From the NCBI GenBank assembly GCA_044357345.1, contig JBIKPR010000094.1, forward strand, positions 1 to 7,995: DNA of 7,995 nt, written 5' to 3'. This DNA is from JABMMZ01 sp044357345 (GTDB taxonomy: Bacteria; Bacteroidota; Bacteroidia; NS11-12g; UBA955). The position numbers and the translations under genes are program-made. This document shows, piece after piece, positions 6,016-7,995 of this stretch (positions within the stretch are counted from its first letter, which is position 1; every line of letters begins with the position of its first letter). A model generated the notes under the pieces. That model did no database searches, was not told where the DNA came from, and saw nothing but the letters and a program-made list of their open reading frames with translations.

Positions 6016-7995
6016 ATGTTAAATAAATTAAAATATGATTTGCCTGCAGGATTAGTTGTTTTTCTAGTTGCACTCCCACTTTGTCTTGGTGTTGCATTGG
6101 CCAGTGGAGCGCCATTACTTTCCGGTATTATTTCTGGTGTAATTGGTGGAATAATCGTTGGCTTTTTAAGTCAATCGCATACAAGTGTGAGTGGACCAGC
6201 AGCAGGATTGTCTGCCATAGTTTTAAGTTCTATATTAAAACTAGGCAGTTTCGAAACATTTTTGCTCGCTGTTGTTTTGGCTGGTGCCTTTCAAATTGTA
6301 TTAGGTCTCCTTAAAGGCGGTTTTATTGCCAATTATATCCCTTCGAATGTAATTAAAGGATTATTGGCTGCGATTGGCGTCATTCTTATTTTGAAACAAA
6401 TTCCCCATGCAGTAGGATATGACAAAGACCCTGAAGATGATTTTTCATTTTCTCAAGCTGACGGAGAAAATACGTTTTCAGAACTGCTGCAAATTTTCAA
6501 TTATTTTTCTTGGGGAGCCATCGTGGTTTCTATGATATCATTGTTTGCATTGGTCTATTGGGACAAGACTAGATTGAAAAAAATACAGTTATTACCTGCC
6601 TCATTGTTTGTGGTCTTTTTAGGTATATTTCTCAACCAGATTTTTAAACTTTATTTACCCAATTTATACATACAAGAGTCCCATCTGGTAAATATTCCTA
6701 AATTTGTAGGGTATCAACAATTGCTGGTATTGCCTAATTTTTCAGAAATTGGGAACCACGATGTTTGGATCATCGCATTGACCATTGCCATTGTCGCATC
6801 ACTTGAAACTTTATTAAATTTAGAAGCAGTTGAAAACCTTGACCCTGAGAAACGACTTGCATCACCTAACGTTGAGTTACTGGCGCAAGGTGCTGGAAAT
6901 ATGCTTTCAGGGTTTATTGGTGGGATCCCAATCACCTCCGTTATTGTTCGAAGTTCAGTAAACATCAACGCCGGTAGTAAAACCAAATTATCCAGTATTT
7001 TTCATGGGATTTTCTTGTTGCTTAGCTTGCTATTGCTTGGGCCATTTTTAAATCTAATTCCATTGGCTTCCTTGGCATCAATTTTATTGGTAACAGGTTA
7101 TAAACTAACGAAAATAGGGCTTTATAAAGACATGTATTCTAGGGGATACAATCAATTTATCCCATTCGTATGCACCATCTTGGCAATCGTTTTTACAGAT
7201 TTATTGGTTGGTGTTTTGATTGGTTTAGGTATTAGTATTTTCTATTTATTAAGAAGCAATTTCAAAAACCCATTTGTTATAAAAAAGGAAACTTTACACT
7301 TGGATGAAACCATACGAATTGAGCTTCCTAACCAGGTTTCATTCTTGAACAAAGCCAGCATTCAAGACACCTTATGGAATATCCCAGAAAACTCAAAAGT
7401 AATTATAGATGCAACATATTCCGATTACATTGATCAAGATGTCTTGGATATTATAAACGATTTCAAAAACACTGTTAGCGGCTTAAAAAATATCAAAGTC
7501 AATGTTTTGGGCATAAAATCATTATACCATTTAGAAGACCGCATTGAATTTGTAAATGTTCTAGACAAGGCTACACAGGAAAAGCTCTCACCTGATAACA
7601 TTCTTGAGATTTTAAAAAATGGAAACGAAAGATTTGTGAATGGAAAATGGGCTGAAAAATATTTGAAACAACAGGTAAACGCGACATCTTTTGGACAAAA
7701 CCCTTTTGCAATTGTGTTAAGCTGTATTGATTCACGAACCACTACCGAACATATATTTGATCTTGGATTGGGCGACATATTTAGTGTGAGAATAGCAGGA
7801 AACATTTTGAATGAAGACATACTCGGAAGTATGGAATTTGGCATTCATGAGATTGGTGTGAAATTAATTGTTGTATTAGGACACACGAAATGTGGCGCAA
7901 TAATTGGAGCTTGCAACCATGTTAAATTAGGCAACTTAACCACCCTACTTAACAAAATCCAACCTGCCATTGACAGTGAAACAACAATTAATTTC
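6016..7995 (+). CDS. SulP-family anion (probable bicarbonate) transporter fused to STAS-like and beta-carbonic anhydrase domains, 3' end outside the window
   Basis: The frame is open from ATG 6016 to the last base (660 codons) with no stop, so the C-terminus is missing. Residues about 8-415 form a SulP membrane domain: DLPAGLVVFLVALPLCLG, SVSGPAAGL, a central SLETLLNLEAVENLDP (from 262), the ELLAQGAGN and FIGGIPITSVIVRSS block (about 290-313), NINAG and HG. A STAS-like region follows (about 425-510, from LHLDETIRIEL). From about 526 a beta-class carbonic anhydrase begins: NGNERFVNG, then SCIDSRT with C570, D572 and R574, RIAGN, and GHTKCGA with H623 and C626. These are the expected zinc ligands (Cys, His, Cys) and the Asp/Arg dyad, so the enzyme part looks active. 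The fusion would couple CO2/bicarbonate interconversion to bicarbonate movement across the inner membrane. Such SulP-carbonic anhydrase hybrids are known in bacteria; substrate is inferred from the fusion. About 70-90 residues of the anhydrase are probably outside the window. It is divergent from the sigma operon. Confidence 0.92.
   Translation, partial: MLNKLKYDLPAGLVVFLVALPLCLGVALASGAPLLSGIISGVIGGIIVGFLSQSHTSVSGPAAGLSAIVLSSILKLGSFETFLLAVVLAGAFQIVLGLLKGGFIANYIPSNVIKGLLAAIGVILILKQIPHAVGYDKDPEDDFSFSQADGENTFSELLQIFNYFSWGAIVVSMISLFALVYWDKTRLKKIQLLPASLFVVFLGIFLNQIFKLYLPNLYIQESHLVNIPKFVGYQQLLVLPNFSEIGNHDVWIIALTIAIVASLETLLNLEAVENLDPEKRLASPNVELLAQGAGNMLSGFIGGIPITSVIVRSSVNINAGSKTKLSSIFHGIFLLLSLLLLGPFLNLIPLASLASILLVTGYKLTKIGLYKDMYSRGYNQFIPFVCTILAIVFTDLLVGVLIGLGISIFYLLRSNFKNPFVIKKETLHLDETIRIELPNQVSFLNKASIQDTLWNIPENSKVIIDATYSDYIDQDVLDIINDFKNTVSGLKNIKVNVLGIKSLYHLEDRIEFVNVLDKATQEKLSPDNILEILKNGNERFVNGKWAEKYLKQQVNATSFGQNPFAIVLSCIDSRTTTEHIFDLGLGDIFSVRIAGNILNEDILGSMEFGIHEIGVKLIVVLGHTKCGAIIGACNHVKLGNLTTLLNKIQPAIDSETTINF

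Noticed and set aside
6714..7844. Open frames on the minus strand at 6714-6986 and 7434-7844
   Set aside because: They lie opposite strongly conserved SulP and carbonic anhydrase coding sequence, and their translations resemble no known family.

Overview
The window looks like chromosomal DNA from a low-GC member of the Bacteroidota. The evidence is a T9SS C-terminal sorting domain on one secreted protein, AT-rich intergenic DNA, no obvious Shine-Dalgarno sequences, and gene families that closely resemble Bacteroidota versions (flavin reductase, MbnP, CnrX-like sensor, SulP-carbonic anhydrase). Genus or family cannot be fixed from the sequence alone. No RNA genes, insertion sequences or CRISPR arrays were seen.

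Layout: positions 48-683 (+) hold a flavin reductase-family gene. It converges on the end of a long minus-strand block (5784 down to 706) that reads as one operon. In transcription order the block holds an ECF sigma factor, a small single-pass membrane protein that is probably its anti-sigma factor, a CnrX/CpxP-like periplasmic metal sensor, an MbnP-family copper-binding protein, an MbnH/MauG-type di-heme enzyme, a 40-residue secreted ORF, a T9SS-exported YHYH-domain protein, and a peroxiredoxin-like/thioredoxin-fold protein with a CxxC motif. Most junctions are ATGA overlaps or gaps of 6-50 bp. The last gene is broken by an apparent one-base loss in an A-run. A 231-bp divergent intergenic region (5785-6015) with a pair of direct repeats separates this block from a plus-strand gene (6016 to the window end) that encodes a SulP anion transporter fused to a STAS-like domain and a beta-carbonic anhydrase. 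That gene is cut off by the window edge.

Working model (inference): metal, plausibly copper, is sensed in the periplasm by the CnrX-like protein. This releases the ECF sigma factor from the membrane anti-sigma and induces the operon. MbnH would oxidise a tryptophan of MbnP (the WTW motif) to make a kynurenine-containing copper site. The YHYH protein and the CxxC redox protein would act in the same envelope pathway. The individual families are known. The combination of a CnrYXH-type switch with an MbnP/MbnH pair and a T9SS-exported His-rich protein is the most interesting candidate system here. The SulP-carbonic anhydrase gene is probably an independent bicarbonate-uptake unit.
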